From: Zwartia sp.
GTDB lineage: Bacteria > Pseudomonadota > Gammaproteobacteria > Burkholderiales > Burkholderiaceae_B
Direction: 5' to 3'
DNA: 59,326 nt
Assembly (NCBI GenBank): GCA_030653405.1
Contig: JAURZO010000217.1
Location: forward strand, 1 to 59,326
A model generated the notes under the pieces. It searched no databases. It worked only from the letters and a program-made list of their open reading frames with translations, and was not told the origin of the DNA. Each line of letters starts with the position of its first letter. Positions within the stretch are counted from its first letter, which is position 1. The position numbers and the translations under genes are program-made. Below, piece by piece: positions 8,789 through 17,445 of the stretch.

Positions 8789-8810
8789 GATCTCCTCGTT
8801 TTAAATTAAT

Positions 8811-9572
8811 TTATTGCAGGCGCTTTTCAATATCCGCCTTTGGAATCGCACCGCCCACACGGCTACCATCAGCAAAAAACAACGCAGGTGTGCCGCGCAC
8901 CATGAGCTTTTGTCCTAAGGCCAACATTTGCTCAATCGGCACCTCACACTCGACTTTGGGGGGAACTTTACCCTTTAGCATCCAAGCATCCCAGGTTGCC
9001 GCCCGATCACTCGCACACCAGACGTTCTTGACCTTCTGTGTGGAGTCCGGGGACAAAATAGGATATGGAAACGTATAGACGGTCAGATTATCGATTTCAC
9101 CGAGTGATTTACGCAAGGTCTTGCAGTATCCACAATTGGGATCCTCGAAAATAGCCAGCTTGCGCGATCCATCACCCCTCACCTGCTTCATCGCCAATTC
9201 AAAAGGCAACTGGTCAAACGGCACGCGAGAAATCGCATCTTGACGCTCACGCGTATAGTCCTGTCGCGTTTTAGCATCGATCAAAATGCCGTCAAAAACG
9301 AACGTCACATTTTCATCGGTATAAACCAAATCCATACCAAGCTGGACTTCATACAATCCATAAGGTGTCGGACGCACTGCCGTAATCGGTGGATTATCAA
9401 AACGCTGCGCAAACAGCTTTTGCACCGCGAGCGACTTGGCGTCAGTCGTACCTGCCGCAGCAGCTGTCGCTGAAGGTGACGCGGTAGTCACTGGAGTAGT
9501 CTGCGCCAATGCAAATGTGCCCAAAGAAACAGAACACAAGATTGTCAGACCGTACAAAACCCGCTTAACCAT
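8811..9572 (-). CDS. dsbC: Periplasmic thiol:disulfide isomerase DsbC
   Basis: The 253 residue protein has a signal peptide (hydrophobic to about residue 23, A-L-A-Q), a DsbC-type N-terminal dimerisation domain, and a thioredoxin-like domain with the redox motif C-G-Y-C at about residues 147-150. A second Cys pair (about 190 and 220) and a cis-Pro (G-T-P-A-L) also fit DsbC. It reshuffles wrong disulfides in the periplasm using electrons from DsbD, which is not in this window. The region after the signal is Ala/Thr-rich, a linker slightly longer than in E. coli. It follows the ubiH-type gene by 8 bases. Confidence 0.93.
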   Translation of the reverse strand: MVKRVLYGLTILCSVSLGTFALAQTTPVTTASPSATAAAAGTTDAKSLAVQKLFAQRFDNPPITAVRPTPYGLYEVQLGMDLVYTDENVTFVFDGILIDAKTRQDYTRERQDAISRVPFDQLPFELAMKQVRGDGSRKLAIFEDPNCGYCKTLRKSLGEIDNLTVYTFPYPILSPDSTQKVKNVWCASDRAATWDAWMLKGKVPPKVECEVPIEQMLALGQKLMVRGTPALFFADGSRVGGAIPKADIEKRLQ

Positions 9573-9580
9573 ACAAACTC

Positions 9581-10750
9581 CTAACGAGAAGCACCTGCTA
9601 TTAAATGCCGTTTGATAAACGGCAACTTTTCAACCACATTCATACCTGCATTGCGTAACCAAGCCACCGGGGCTTGCGGCGCATCAAACAGCCTTGCAAG
9701 CCCGTCTGTGACAAGACGCATCGCTAGCACGGGTTCGGCGCGCGCCCGACGATAGCGCCTCAACAAAGCCGGATCAGCCGGGCTACGAAAGGCGCCACGG
9801 CCAGCTATGTTATCAACAAGCGCTTCAACATCACCCAAACCCAGATTCAGGCCTTGTCCGGCAAGCGGGTGCACCCGATGTGCGGCATCTCCAACCAGTA
9901 CCACTCCGTCCGAGACCAGCGGCGACTGGTTCAACGTCAAGGGGAAACCATGCAAGCTGCTGCGCATCGTCAGCGCACCGAGTCGCGCACCGGTCATTTC
10001 TGCGAGTCTCTGACTCAGGTATTGCGCCTGCGCAGGCCCTGTCATCGACAGCACCTCCTGAGCCAATGCTTCCTTCGCCGACCACACCATGGACACTTGT
10101 GGACCTTCGGAGGTCGTGGGCATCGGCAACAAGGCCAACACACCTTCTACGCCAAACCATTGAAGCGCAGTACCCTGATGGGGATAAGTGCTGTTGAAAT
10201 GCGCCACTAAACCCACCGCGCCATAAGGACGAATTGTCACTGGTATGCCTGCTGCCGCGCGCAGCGGGGACTGCGCACCATCAGCGGCAATAAACAACTC
10301 GGCGTGAATGACCTTGCCCTGATCCGTCGTCACATGCCCGGGCGAATAGGAAACAAATTTTTCTACAATCCAGGGCACACCAAACACCTGTAATGCCTGG
10401 GTCAGAACACGCTCGATCTCAACAGACTCGACGATCCAGGCAAGCTCAGTCTGTGCCGTCTGCCAAGCATTCAGATTGAGTAAACCGTTACCATCACCAT
10501 GAATCTCCATTGCCTCGACCGGCGTCAAGCGATTCGCTTCCATCAGATCCCAAACACCCAAAGCCGCCAAAAACCGCTGGCTAGAGGGCGAAATCGCGTA
10601 CACCCGGGAATGGAACACCTCTGGCGCTGGACGATCGAAATGGCGTCTGGGACCTAAAAGCGTAACGCGTTCGCCACGCCGCGCGAAGGCCAATGCCGTC
10701 GCCAGCCCGGCGATGCCCGTCCCGCAGACTAAGATTGGCGAATCCATCAT
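9581..10750 (-). CDS. UbiH/UbiF family FAD-dependent hydroxylase
   Basis: The 389 residue flavoprotein starts with the Rossmann motif G-T-G-I-A-G-L-A-T-A-L-A and carries G-D-A-A-H-R-V-H-P-L-A-G-Q-G-L-N-L-G, the conserved second FAD/ribityl motif of the UbiH/UbiF/UbiI/VisC group. These enzymes hydroxylate the ring of ubiquinone precursors at the inner membrane. Which ring position is modified cannot be told by eye. The start overlaps the mltA stop by 4 bases, and the stop is 8 bases before dsbC. Confidence 0.9.
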   Translation of the reverse strand: MMDSPILVCGTGIAGLATALAFARRGERVTLLGPRRHFDRPAPEVFHSRVYAISPSSQRFLAALGVWDLMEANRLTPVEAMEIHGDGNGLLNLNAWQTAQTELAWIVESVEIERVLTQALQVFGVPWIVEKFVSYSPGHVTTDQGKVIHAELFIAADGAQSPLRAAAGIPVTIRPYGAVGLVAHFNSTYPHQGTALQWFGVEGVLALLPMPTTSEGPQVSMVWSAKEALAQEVLSMTGPAQAQYLSQRLAEMTGARLGALTMRSSLHGFPLTLNQSPLVSDGVVLVGDAAHRVHPLAGQGLNLGLGDVEALVDNIAGRGAFRSPADPALLRRYRRARAEPVLAMRLVTDGLARLFDAPQAPVAWLRNAGMNVVEKLPFIKRHLIAGASR

Positions 10751-12033
10751 CTTGCTGAAGGCTGGCCAGCTTGTTTAGGCCAGAGTGCCCACATCTGACC
10801 GGGCTGTTTCATCCGCCCTGCCAAATTACCCGCGGCCTCGCCGAATCCCCAGTAAAAATCCGCGCGCGCCGGACCGCGAATTGCTGTGCCAGTATCCTGC
10901 GCAAACACCAAACGATTCAGGGACTCTTTAGATGAAGGCATCGTAGTCGCTAAGAAAACAGGGGTACCAAGGGGCACAAAATTAGTATCGATCGCAATCG
11001 AGCGCTGTGCCATGAGAGGAATGCCATATGCCCCCTTTGGACCGATCTCAGGGTCAGTAATGGGCTCTTCCTGAAAAAACACCAAGGCAGGATTCGCGTT
11101 GAGCATCTCCTGCACGCGGTTAGGATTACGCTTAGCCCACGCCCGGATGTTCTGCATAGAAGTCTGTGCCAGCGGGATCTCACCTTTGTCCGCGAGCCAT
11201 TTTCCAATGGAGACATAAGGGTGACCATTGTGATCGGCATAAGCCACTCGGATCGTTTTTCCATCCGTCAATTGCACGCGACCAGAGCCTTGGACCTGTA
11301 AAAAGAAATTATCAACCGGGTCGTTCACATATACGATCGCCGGAGGACGACGACCAGAGGACTCGATTGCAGCACGACTGTCATAGGGCACGACCCTTTT
11401 ACCATCCAGCTTTCCGCGTACGCGTTTGCCCGCGAGCTCTGGATAGACCCGTCCCAAATCGATCGTGAGCAAGTCTGCAGGCACGGTGTAGAGCGGCCAC
11501 TGGTTGGGACCGCCTTTAGTACGCGCGCCTTTGACCAGAGGTTCGTAATAGCCTGTGACGATGTTACTGGCTGTTTTGCCATCGGGCGACTGCAAACGCC
11601 ACGGGGCCAGCCAAGTCTGAAGGAATTGTCGTACAGCCTGAGTATCGTTCGCCGCAGGTGCTCGTGCAGGATCGAGGGCTGCCGCACAGACAGGCTGCCA
11701 CGCACGCGGTGTCGCGCGCGTTGGACCCGCTAAATTCGTCGAGGTCGGACGCATCAGACCACGGCAGTTACGCACAAAAGTCGTCCAGACATTTTTTAAA
11801 TCATCGTTGTTCCAGCCAGGCAACTCTGACCAACTGGCTGCGACAAATTTCCCCTGAAGCGCACGCGCGGCGCTATCGGGCAAAGCACCGATGCTCGGCA
11901 CAGCAAAAGGTGCATCTGGCTTCGCGATACCTGATATTTCTGCTTCTGGCGGTGTCGACACTGTCGAGCAACCCGCCATCAATACCACTAAGGCCGCCAA
12001 ACCAACGCTCAGCACTCTTTTTTGCATCATCAT
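10747..12033 (-). CDS. mltA: Membrane-bound lytic murein transglycosylase A
   Basis: The 428 residue protein begins with a lipoprotein signal whose lipobox is L-M-A-G-C, so it is probably anchored in the outer membrane. The MltA domain contains T-G-Y-Y-E-P, V-D-N-F-F-L-Q-V-Q-G-S-G-R and the C-terminal 3D domain with the catalytic Asp in F-A-Q-D-T-G-T-A-I-R-G. It cleaves peptidoglycan to 1,6-anhydro products. Three consecutive Met codons (12033, 12030, 12027) make the exact start uncertain. The neighbours are apaG upstream and ubiH-type downstream (4 base overlap). Confidence 0.93.
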   Translation of the reverse strand: MMMQKRVLSVGLAALVVLMAGCSTVSTPPEAEISGIAKPDAPFAVPSIGALPDSAARALQGKFVAASWSELPGWNNDDLKNVWTTFVRNCRGLMRPTSTNLAGPTRATPRAWQPVCAAALDPARAPAANDTQAVRQFLQTWLAPWRLQSPDGKTASNIVTGYYEPLVKGARTKGGPNQWPLYTVPADLLTIDLGRVYPELAGKRVRGKLDGKRVVPYDSRAAIESSGRRPPAIVYVNDPVDNFFLQVQGSGRVQLTDGKTIRVAYADHNGHPYVSIGKWLADKGEIPLAQTSMQNIRAWAKRNPNRVQEMLNANPALVFFQEEPITDPEIGPKGAYGIPLMAQRSIAIDTNFVPLGTPVFLATTMPSSKESLNRLVFAQDTGTAIRGPARADFYWGFGEAAGNLAGRMKQPGQMWALWPKQAGQPSAR

Positions 12034-12040
12034 GTCTCAG

Positions 12041-12072
12041 TCAATTTTTAGTGCAATCAATTTTTAGTGCGA
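12041..12072. repeat. Two tandem 16 bp copies between mltA and apaG
   Basis: TCAATTTTTAGTGCAA (12041-12056) is followed directly by TCAATTTTTAGTGCGA (12057-12072), differing at one position. The repeat lies just ahead of mltA on the minus strand and may alter the spacing of any promoter or leader there. Confidence 0.9.
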
Positions 12073-12095
12073 TCATTTTCTTGCATCGTCGATAT

Positions 12096-12482
12096 TCAGT
12101 GCAAGGTGCGAGGCATCGCGAGCACAAACTCGGGAATTTCAACCTCAAAGGGGACGCCATTTTCACCTACACAGTGATAACTCCCTCGCATCGTGCCGAC
12201 CGGTGTTTTGAGTGGACAGCCACTTGTGTACTCAAAGGTTTCACCCGGCCCAAGTAACGGCTGCTGTCCCACGACGCCTAAACCGCGAACCTCGTGCTCG
12301 CCACGATCGCCATCCGTAATAATCCAGTGACGACTAATCACTTGCGCCGGACGCTCACCCGTGTTGGTGATCCGCACTTTGTAAGCAAACACGAACTGCT
12401 GTTTGCCTGGGTCGGACTGATCAGGCACAAAATGCGGCTCAACCACCACAGATAGCTCAAAAGGTTTCACAAGCACATCCAC
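12096..12482 (-). CDS. apaG: ApaG domain protein
   Basis: The 128 residue protein matches ApaG in size and in its conserved blocks: F-A-Y-K-V-R-I-T-N-T-G near the middle, R-H-W-I-I-T-D-G, V-V-G-Q-Q-P-L-L-G-P-G-E and the C-terminal M-R-G-S-Y. ApaG is a small fibronectin-III-like fold protein whose biochemical role is unsettled (it was linked to Co2+/Mg2+ resistance in enterics). The gene is divergent from rpe and is probably the first gene of the leftward block through mltA, ubiH-type and dsbC. Confidence 0.93.
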   Translation of the reverse strand: MDVLVKPFELSVVVEPHFVPDQSDPGKQQFVFAYKVRITNTGERPAQVISRHWIITDGDRGEHEVRGLGVVGQQPLLGPGETFEYTSGCPLKTPVGTMRGSYHCVGENGVPFEVEIPEFVLAMPRTLH

Positions 12483-12529
12483 AGAAAACTGTAATAATGA
12501 GGGCCACCCAAAATCGGTGTTTGCACATC

Positions 12530-13243
12530 ATGCCAGAAACTCGTCCCTTACCGAACGCTCGCCTTGCACCCAGTATTTTATCTGCGGACTTCGCCCGACT
12601 GGGAGAAGAAGTTAGAAATGTTGTGGCTGCTGGCGCGGACTGGATCCATTTTGACGTCATGGACAACCACTATGTTCCCAATCTGACGATTGGCCCGATG
12701 GTTTGTGAGGCTATTCGCCCCCATGTTCAGGTGCCCATCGACGTGCACCTCATGGTCGAACCCGTAGATAGCCTGATCCCGATGTTTGCCAAAGCTGGCG
12801 CCAACATCATCACTTTTCACCCCGAAGCCTCCCGTCACGTCGATCGCAGTCTCTCGCTGATCCGTGAGCAGGGCTGTCAAGCCGGGCTGGTATTCAACCC
12901 CGCCACGCCGCTGGACTGGCTGGCGCATGTGATGCACAAGGTCGATATTATTTTGCTGATGTCTGTCAACCCAGGCTTTGGAGGTCAGAGTTTTATCCCA
13001 GGCACACTGACCAAACTACGTCAGGCGCGTGCGCTCATCAATGCCCACACCAAGGGCGGCGGTCAGCCTATTGCGCTAGAAGTTGATGGCGGGGTCAAAG
13101 TCGATAACATCGGTGCAATCCGGGCAGCCGGTGCCGACACCTTTGTCGCTGGCTCCGCGATTTTCGGTCAAGCTGACTACGCGCATGTTATCCAGGAAAT
13201 GCGCAAGCAAATCAGCCTTGCGGACCAACAAGCAGCAAGCTAA
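12530..13243 (+). CDS. rpe: Ribulose-phosphate 3-epimerase
   Basis: The 237 residue TIM-barrel enzyme shows R-L-A-P-S-I-L-S-A-D-F-A-R-L at the N-terminus, H-F-D-V-M-D with the metal and catalytic residues, H-L-M-V-E, M-S-V-N-P-G-F-G-G-Q and V-D-G-G-V. It interconverts ribulose-5-P and xylulose-5-P in the pentose phosphate pathway. The frame also has an upstream ATG at 12497. The 12530 ATG gives the N-terminus usual for the family and leaves more room for the divergent apaG promoter. The adjacent gph is the common partner in this lineage. Confidence 0.94.
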   Translation: MPETRPLPNARLAPSILSADFARLGEEVRNVVAAGADWIHFDVMDNHYVPNLTIGPMVCEAIRPHVQVPIDVHLMVEPVDSLIPMFAKAGANIITFHPEASRHVDRSLSLIREQGCQAGLVFNPATPLDWLAHVMHKVDIILLMSVNPGFGGQSFIPGTLTKLRQARALINAHTKGGGQPIALEVDGGVKVDNIGAIRAAGADTFVAGSAIFGQADYAHVIQEMRKQISLADQQAAS

Positions 13244-13298
13244 CGTCACCGTGCAAAAGATCTCATTCTCTGGTTCAACTCTTAGTCATCCTGTCACA

Positions 13299-14015
13299 AT
13301 GTCCGCTTCGAACACCTCCAATTCTTCCGCCAAACTCTCCTCCAAGTCCTACGATGCCGTCCTGCTCGATCTCGACGGGACGCTGATGGACACGATCCCC
13401 GATCTCGCGATTGCGGTCAACGCCATGCTGACCGAGCTGGACTTTGCGACCATGCCACAGGCTGAAATTTCGACTTATATCGGCAAAGGCTCGGACAACC
13501 TAATGCGCCGCATCTTGGCTAAAGCGCAGGGAGGCCAACCCGCCTCGGAGGCGTTGTTCCTGAAGGGAAGGGATATCTACTACGCCGAGTATCACAAGAT
13601 CAACGGCGACAACGCCGTTATTTTCGATGGGGTGCTCCCAGGTCTCGAGCGCATTCAGAGCATGGGCCTGAAAATGGCGGTTGTGACGAATAAAAACACC
13701 GAGTTCACGATGCCGCTGCTTGAGCGCACAGGTCTTCTGCGGTTTATGCAAGGCGTTGTGTGTGGTGACACGCTCACCGAACGCAAGCCTCACCCTGCTC
13801 CAATGTTGCATGCCTGCTCACTGCTCAACACACTGCCGGTTCGAACTTGTGCGGTCGGAGACTCGATCAACGACGCCCTGTCCGCCCGCGCGGCCGGTTG
13901 TTCTGTTCTGGCCGTTCCCTATGGCTATAACGAGGGCCAGAGTGTGCAGACACTGGATGTCGATGCTATAGTAGAATCCATAGAAGCAGCGGCTCTATGG
14001 GTCGCCGCGAGATAA
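13299..14015 (+). CDS. gph: Phosphoglycolate phosphatase
   Basis: The 238 residue HAD-superfamily hydrolase has motif I D-L-D-G-T-L-M-D-T, a Thr of V-T-N-K (motif II), the Lys of R-K-P-H-P (motif III) and G-D-S-I-N-D (motif IV). It removes phosphate from 2-phosphoglycolate, which arises during DNA repair or oxygenase reactions. The start is the ATG at 13299. The frame is open far upstream, but that part overlaps rpe out of phase. The end of the gene probably holds the trp promoter region: a TATAGT at 13967-13972 lies about 66 bases before the trp leader peptide, without a convincing -35. Confidence 0.9.
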   Translation: MSASNTSNSSAKLSSKSYDAVLLDLDGTLMDTIPDLAIAVNAMLTELDFATMPQAEISTYIGKGSDNLMRRILAKAQGGQPASEALFLKGRDIYYAEYHKINGDNAVIFDGVLPGLERIQSMGLKMAVVTNKNTEFTMPLLERTGLLRFMQGVVCGDTLTERKPHPAPMLHACSLLNTLPVRTCAVGDSINDALSARAAGCSVLAVPYGYNEGQSVQTLDVDAIVESIEAAALWVAAR

Positions 14016-14037
14016 CAGAACATTTAGCGTATTTCAA

Positions 14038-14109
14038 ATGAACACACCCGCTCACATCCTCGCTGTACCGCGCGCCTCCTGGCGCTGGTGGCGTGTGTGT
14101 TCCGGGTGA
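14038..14109 (+). CDS. trpL: trp operon leader peptide
   Basis: A 23 codon reading frame, ATG at 14038 to TGA at 14107-14109, contains the Trp-rich run S-W-R-W-W-R with Trp codons at 14080, 14086 and 14089. It lies between gph and trpE and is followed by a terminator hairpin, the standard layout of ribosome-mediated trp attenuation. Three Trp codons in four positions is far above chance. No strong ribosome site is visible. Confidence 0.88.
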   Translation: MNTPAHILAVPRASWRWWRVCSG

Positions 14110-14164
14110 CGGTTCGTCTGACTCCGGCCGCGAGGCTGTAACCTCAAAGCCAGCATAACAAACC

Positions 14165-14194
14165 AAGCCCGTCCAACTATGGCCGGGCTTTTTT
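14165..14194 (+). terminator. trp attenuator hairpin
   Basis: AAGCCCG (14165-14171) pairs with CGGGCTT, CC pairs with GG inside a single mismatch, the loop is six bases, and a run of T follows. Upstream, GCTGGT (14084-14089, covering the paired Trp codons) can pair with GCCAGC (14149-14154). This is a plausible 1:2 stem that a ribosome stalled for Trp would prevent. I could not settle the antiterminator pairing by eye. Confidence 0.85.
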
Positions 14195-14237
14195 ATTGGT
14201 GAACCCGGTCTGCTAACTGCGAGAACCGCCCGAACAG

Positions 14238-15776
14238 ATGACTGAAATCGAATTCAAAGCCCTTGCGGCGCAAGGCTACAACCGCATCCCGCTGATCGCC
14301 GAGACCTACGCCGATCTGGATACTCCCTTGGGTATCTACCTCAAACTCGCGCATAGCGGACCGCAAGGGGGCAAAAACTCGTGCCTCCTGGAGTCCGTAG
14401 TGGGCGGCGAACGCTTTGGTCGCTACTCCTTCATCGGCCTGCCTGCGCGCAACGTGATTCAGGCACGCGGCACCAAAACGGTGCTGCTCTGCGATGACAA
14501 AGTCGTCGAGACCTACGAGGGCGATCCACTGACCTTTATTTCACAATATCAAAGCCGCTTTAAAGTCGCACTGCGACCCGGCATGCCGCGCTTTGCAGGC
14601 GGACTGGCAGGCTACTTTGGCTACGATACCGTCCGCCACATCGAGCCCAAGCTTGGACCCGCGCTCAAACCTTACCCTGCCGGCATGGGCGAAGGTCCAC
14701 CGGACATTTTGCTGCTACAGACCGACGAGCTCGTGATCGTTGACAACCTGGCAGGGCGCATTTACCTGATGGTTTACGCGGACCCCGGTCAACCCGAAGC
14801 GTTCAATCGTGCGCAACAGCGACTCAAAGAGCTTCGGATCAAGCTGCGCAAACCGATCGAAATACCCTACAGCCACTCCAGCGTGGTGACAAAGGAAGTG
14901 CGCAGCTTTGCCAAGGCGGACTATCTGGCCGCAGTCAAACGCGCCAAAGAGTACATCGCCGCCGGCGATCTGATGCAGGTGCAGGTCGGACAGGTGATCA
15001 CCAAGCCCTTCAGCGATTCTCCGCTTTCGCTCTACCGCGCGCTCCGCTCACTGAACCCCTCGCCTTATATGTATTTCTGGAATTTTGGCGATTTTCAGGT
15101 CGTGGGCGCCTCACCAGAAATTCTGGTGCGTCAAGAGGCATTGCCCATCGCCGAAGGTGCGCCTGCCGGGACGCAGCATGAAACCGAAATCACAATCCGT
15201 CCCTTAGCCGGCACCCGCAAGCGTGGCGCAACACCCGAAGAGGACGCCGCACTCGCCCAAGAGCTGCTCGCCGACCCCAAAGAGCGTGCCGAGCACGTCA
15301 TGCTGATCGATCTCGCACGCAACGATGTGGGCCGCGTGGCCAAAATCGGCTCGGTCAAGATCACTGACACGATGGTGATTGAGCGGTACTCACACGTCAT
15401 GCATCTGGTCTCAAATGTGACTGGCACGCTCGAACCCGGCATGAGCAACATGGATGTCCTGCGCGCATCCTTTCCCGCCGGCACACTAACCGGCGCCCCC
15501 AAAGTCCGCGCCATGGAAATGATCGACGAACTCGAACCGGTTCGCCGTGGCATCTATGGCGGTGCCGCAGGCTACTTGAGCTATGGCGGCGAAATGGATG
15601 TCGCGATCGCGATCCGCACCGGCATTATCAAAGACGGCATGTTGTACGTGCAAGCCGCTGCGGGCATCGTTGCGGACTCGGATCCCGAAATGGAATGGCT
15701 CGAAACCGAGGCCAAGGCCCGCGCCGTGCTGCGTGCCGCAGAACAAGTGCAAAACGGTCTTGATGATCCGTTCTAA
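14238..15776 (+). CDS. trpE: Anthranilate synthase component I
   Basis: The 512 residue protein carries the feedback site S-C-L-L-E-S near residue 50, and the chorismate-binding C-terminal half with G-D-L-M-Q-V-Q-V-G-Q, P-L-A-G-T-R-K-R-G, D-L-A-R-N-D-V-G-R and F-P-A-G-T-L-T-G-A-P-K. With TrpG it converts chorismate and glutamine to anthranilate, the first step of tryptophan synthesis. It is the first structural gene behind the trp leader and attenuator, and trpG follows 23 bases later. Confidence 0.97.
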   Translation: MTEIEFKALAAQGYNRIPLIAETYADLDTPLGIYLKLAHSGPQGGKNSCLLESVVGGERFGRYSFIGLPARNVIQARGTKTVLLCDDKVVETYEGDPLTFISQYQSRFKVALRPGMPRFAGGLAGYFGYDTVRHIEPKLGPALKPYPAGMGEGPPDILLLQTDELVIVDNLAGRIYLMVYADPGQPEAFNRAQQRLKELRIKLRKPIEIPYSHSSVVTKEVRSFAKADYLAAVKRAKEYIAAGDLMQVQVGQVITKPFSDSPLSLYRALRSLNPSPYMYFWNFGDFQVVGASPEILVRQEALPIAEGAPAGTQHETEITIRPLAGTRKRGATPEEDAALAQELLADPKERAEHVMLIDLARNDVGRVAKIGSVKITDTMVIERYSHVMHLVSNVTGTLEPGMSNMDVLRASFPAGTLTGAPKVRAMEMIDELEPVRRGIYGGAAGYLSYGGEMDVAIAIRTGIIKDGMLYVQAAAGIVADSDPEMEWLETEAKARAVLRAAEQVQNGLDDPF

Positions 15777-15799
15777 CTCGCCACTACAGGATTGATGAC

Positions 15800-16411
15800 A
15801 TGCTGCTCATGATCGACAACTACGACTCATTTACCTACAACCTGGTTCAGTACTTTGGCGAGCTCGGCGAAGACGTGCGGGTTTTCCGAAATGACCAGAT
15901 CACGCTTGATCAAATCGACGCGCTCAAACCAGACCATATCTGCATTTCTCCCGGTCCCTGCTCGCCTGCTGAGGCAGGTGTGTCGATTGATGTGATCAAA
16001 CGCTACGCGGGCAAAGTGCCGATCCTGGGTGTGTGCCTAGGCCATCAAGCCATCGGTGCGGCTTTTGGTGGCAAGATTGTGCGTGCGCAAAAAATCATGC
16101 ACGGCAAAACCTCAGAGATCACACATACCGGTAGCGATGTATTCAAAGGCCTGCCCTCTCCTTTTACAGTGATCCGCTACCACTCGCTGGCGATCGAACG
16201 CGCGAGCATGCCAGACTGTCTGCAAATCACCGCACAAACCGAGGACGGCGAAATCATGGGCGTTCGACACAAGACGCTACCCATCTATGGGGTGCAGTTT
16301 CATCCAGAATCCATTCTGAGCGAACATGGTCACGCTTTGTTGCGTAACTTCCTTGAGCTCGATAAGGCCACGTCACAGCCCACAACGCACGACGCTCTCA
16401 AGAAGGACTAG
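15800..16411 (+). CDS. trpG: Anthranilate synthase component II (glutamine amidotransferase)
   Basis: The 203 residue class I amidotransferase begins M-L-L-M-I-D-N-Y-D-S-F-T-Y-N-L. It has the nucleophile Cys in G-V-C-L-G-H-Q and the His-Glu pair in Q-F-H-P-E-S. It supplies ammonia to TrpE and in many bacteria doubles as PabA for folate synthesis. A separate pabA may therefore be absent, but that cannot be judged from this window. trpD starts 5 bases after its stop. Confidence 0.96.
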   Translation: MLLMIDNYDSFTYNLVQYFGELGEDVRVFRNDQITLDQIDALKPDHICISPGPCSPAEAGVSIDVIKRYAGKVPILGVCLGHQAIGAAFGGKIVRAQKIMHGKTSEITHTGSDVFKGLPSPFTVIRYHSLAIERASMPDCLQITAQTEDGEIMGVRHKTLPIYGVQFHPESILSEHGHALLRNFLELDKATSQPTTHDALKKD

Positions 16412-16416
16412 GACTC

Positions 16417-17445
16417 ATGATCACCCCAAGTGAAGCACTGCATCGCTGCATCGAGCATCGCGAAATCTTTCACGACGAAATGCTGCATCTGATGCGTATG
16501 CTGATGCGTGGCGAAATGTCGCCAACGATAGCCGCCGCCCTGCTGATGGGCCTGCGTGTCAAAAAAGAAACCGTGGGTGAGATCACGGCCGCCGCCCAAG
16601 TCATGCGCGAGTTCGCGACACCCGTGCATGTCGCCAACCCTCAAGATATGGTTGATATGTGCGGCACAGGCGGAGATGGCAGCAACACGTTCAACATTTC
16701 CACGACAGCGATGTTTGTTGCGGCTGCCGCAGGCGTGCCAATCGCCAAACATGGCGGACGCAGTGCTTCATCTTCCTCGGGAAGCGCCGACGTGCTTGAG
16801 GCCCTTGGCGCCAATCTAACGCTCACACCTGAGCAAGTTGCCTCCTGCATCCAAGAAACCGGCATTGGCTTTATGTTCGCACCCGCGCACCATGGCGCGA
16901 TGAAAAACATCGCCCCCGTGCGCAAAGAGCTCGGCGTCAGAACCATTTTTAATATTCTCGGCCCCCTCACCAACCCTGCTGGCGCAGCCAATCAGCTCAT
17001 GGGGGTCTTTCATTCCGACCTGGTGGGCATTCAGGTGCGCGTGCTTCAGTTACTCGGTTCACGTCATGTCATGATTGTGCACGGCAAAGACGGAATGGAC
17101 GAGGCCTCGCTTGGTTCAGGCACCATGGTCGGCGAGCTCAAAGACGGCATCATCAGTGAGTACGAAATCCATCCCGAGGATTTTGGATTGACCATGGTCT
17201 CTAATCGCAACATCAAAGTTTCAAGTAAAGAAGAATCCCGCGACTATGTACTCGAGGCGCTTGGCAACACGCCTGGCACTGCCCGCGATATCGTGGCCTA
17301 CAACGCCGGCTTGGCGATCTACGTCGGCAACCACGCCGCGACAATCAAAGACGGCATCAACATGGCTTTTGACGCGATCGCCAGTGGCGCCGCGCGCGAT
17401 AAGCTTGAGACTTTCTGTGCATTTACGAGGAAATACGCATCATGA
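16417..17445 (+). CDS. trpD: Anthranilate phosphoribosyltransferase
   Basis: The 342 residue protein shows C-G-T-G-G-D-G-S-N-T-F-N-I-S-T for PRPP binding, K-H-G-G-R-S-A-S-S-S-S-G-S-A-D, and N-I-L-G-P-L-T-N-P, all diagnostic of TrpD. It couples anthranilate to PRPP in the second committed step. Its stop overlaps the trpC start by 4 bases (ATGA), so translation of the two is coupled. Confidence 0.97.
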   Translation: MITPSEALHRCIEHREIFHDEMLHLMRMLMRGEMSPTIAAALLMGLRVKKETVGEITAAAQVMREFATPVHVANPQDMVDMCGTGGDGSNTFNISTTAMFVAAAAGVPIAKHGGRSASSSSGSADVLEALGANLTLTPEQVASCIQETGIGFMFAPAHHGAMKNIAPVRKELGVRTIFNILGPLTNPAGAANQLMGVFHSDLVGIQVRVLQLLGSRHVMIVHGKDGMDEASLGSGTMVGELKDGIISEYEIHPEDFGLTMVSNRNIKVSSKEESRDYVLEALGNTPGTARDIVAYNAGLAIYVGNHAATIKDGINMAFDAIASGAARDKLETFCAFTRKYAS

